A stretch of 11,801 bases of DNA from Ichthyophonus hoferi (Eukaryota > Opisthokonta > Ichthyosporea > Ichthyophonida > Ichthyophonidae), in contig NAOQ01000839.1 in the NCBI GenBank assembly GCA_002751075.1, positions 6,490 through 18,290 of the forward strand. The letters run 5' to 3'. This document shows positions 10,862 through 11,801 of the stretch, piece by piece. The position numbers and the translations under genes are program-made. The notes below the pieces were generated by a model. That model was not told where the DNA came from. It worked only from the letters and a program-made list of their open reading frames with translations, and did no database searches. The first letter of the stretch is position 1; every line of letters starts with the position of its first letter.

Positions 10862-11801
10862 TTTAATGGTTATAGAAATTTTAATTATAAAATTTAACAT
10901 TTTTTACATTTACAATATATAATAAATTGTATATATTTGATGTGTTTGTCGCTTGGTGTTCTGAATATTGTTTCTATTCATTTAAACAATTTTCTCATTC
11001 CATTAGAGTCACGCGTAGAAAAGAGCGAATAAATTCATTTAGTAAATTTGGATCTGTAGCGAGGTGTAATCTCAATAAATGACTTAGACTGTATCATCAA
11101 TGCCATGAGGCATCTGTATTTTTATACATTAAATAGGAATACCTTTAATAATACATACAACTTAACATATTTTATTATAGACATATTATTATTATTATTT
11201 GAAATATCTTTTTTTTATTTGTATCTTTGTTTTTTATTATAAAAAATTTTTTTTATTATGTAATGTAAAGTATTAAAATATTTTTAAGCCTGGCCCTTTA
11301 CATATACCCTAAGATTTTATTTCTTTTTATCAATTGGTTTATTATAACTTAATTAAAAGCTCTAAGAATGGTGAACTAAATAATTTGACCAGTTAGAGGG
11401 GTCTAAAGAAGAGGCCCCAAGAATTTATTTTCAATTGTATTATTAACCAATAAATGGCTGGTATTATATATGGCTTGGCCAATACGTGCTCACTGATTGT
11501 GATCGGTATTTAGATAGCGATTAACAACAGTTCAATTATATGGTGAATTGGCATGCGCACTATGCAGTTAAAGGCATTGGCCAAATAACACAAATTACTC
11601 AATCATGCAATTTCCTACCAACTAAACAGTGTGAAAAATGGTTAGCAAACTAAACGGATACTCGTGATCTCTATTTAATGCGAACAGTTTTATAATCACA
11701 TTTAAATATATTACTTATTATTGCAAAAAAAAAAAAAAAAAATAAATAGTAAACTTACTAAGTAGAAGTAGAATATAGAATAATAAAGTAGTAATACGTA
11801 C
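10862..11801. other. AT-rich flank, no gene seen
   Basis: No convincing open frame is present on either strand. The part from 11160 to 11290 is low-complexity ATT and T-rich sequence. Between 11440 and 11590 are several CCAAT/ATTGG words, two TTGGCCAA palindromes (11475-11482 and 11578-11585) and GCATGCGCA (11551-11559), which resembles an NRF-1 half site. These could belong to a neighbouring gene's promoter beyond the window edge. An A run lies at 11725-11742. Confidence 0.5.
11725..11742. repeat. Poly(A) run of 18
   Basis: An uninterrupted run of 18 A residues followed by TAAATAG. No upstream retrogene or SINE body with tRNA promoter boxes was recognised, so it is called a homopolymer and not a retroposon tail. 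Confidence 0.8.

Noticed and set aside
11700-11742. Poly(A) run as the tail of a SINE or processed retrogene
   Set aside because: No tRNA-derived promoter boxes, coding remnant or flanking target-site duplication could be seen upstream.

Overview
The window is AT-rich nuclear DNA from a eukaryote. It carries two complete, intron-split, protein-coding genes that face each other (convergent), plus non-coding flanks. All eleven introns are GT-AG, and ten of them are 129 to 461 bases long, with one of 800. Both proteins resemble animal family members (a ZnT5/7-type zinc transporter and an ADP/ATP carrier). The ADP/ATP carrier is split after its N-terminal LLLQ, where I remember vertebrate ANT genes being split. 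Together with the compact introns this suggests an early-branching animal or a close unicellular relative of animals. The species cannot be named from the sequence alone.

Layout. Bases 1-1678 are AT-rich upstream DNA with no supported gene. They hold a tandem pair of forkhead-type sites, an E-box and a weak CCAAT/TATA arrangement before the first gene. Bases 1679-6142 (+ strand) hold a ten-exon gene for a 411-residue ZnT7-like zinc transporter of the early secretory pathway. Every exon junction keeps the frame. Its oddest trait is a second histidine-rich segment at the extreme C-terminus, besides a short one in the usual TM4-TM5 loop. Bases 6143-8947 are the shared 3' space between the genes. 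They contain two hairpins just past the first gene, polyadenylation candidates on both strands, microsatellites and a compact cluster of palindromes with an E2F-like and a CCAAT motif near 7.65 kb. Bases 8948-10632 (- strand) hold a three-exon gene for a 299-residue mitochondrial ADP/ATP translocase. A TATA box and evenly spaced CCAAT boxes lie upstream of it, up to about 10.86 kb. Bases 10862-11801 are AT-rich with no gene seen.

The two genes have no obvious joint function. One loads zinc into the Golgi or secretory lumen and the other swaps ADP for ATP across the inner mitochondrial membrane. The pairing looks like ordinary neighbourhood. I see no mobile-element proteins, viral remnants, CRISPR arrays or convincing RNA genes. 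The notable observations are at residue and motif level: the histidine tail of the zinc transporter, and three unusual residues in the ADP/ATP carrier, one of them in its cytoplasmic gate. Regulatory calls come from motifs read by eye. Family comparisons come from memory of human ZnT5, human ZnT7 and bovine/human ANT1, not from searches.
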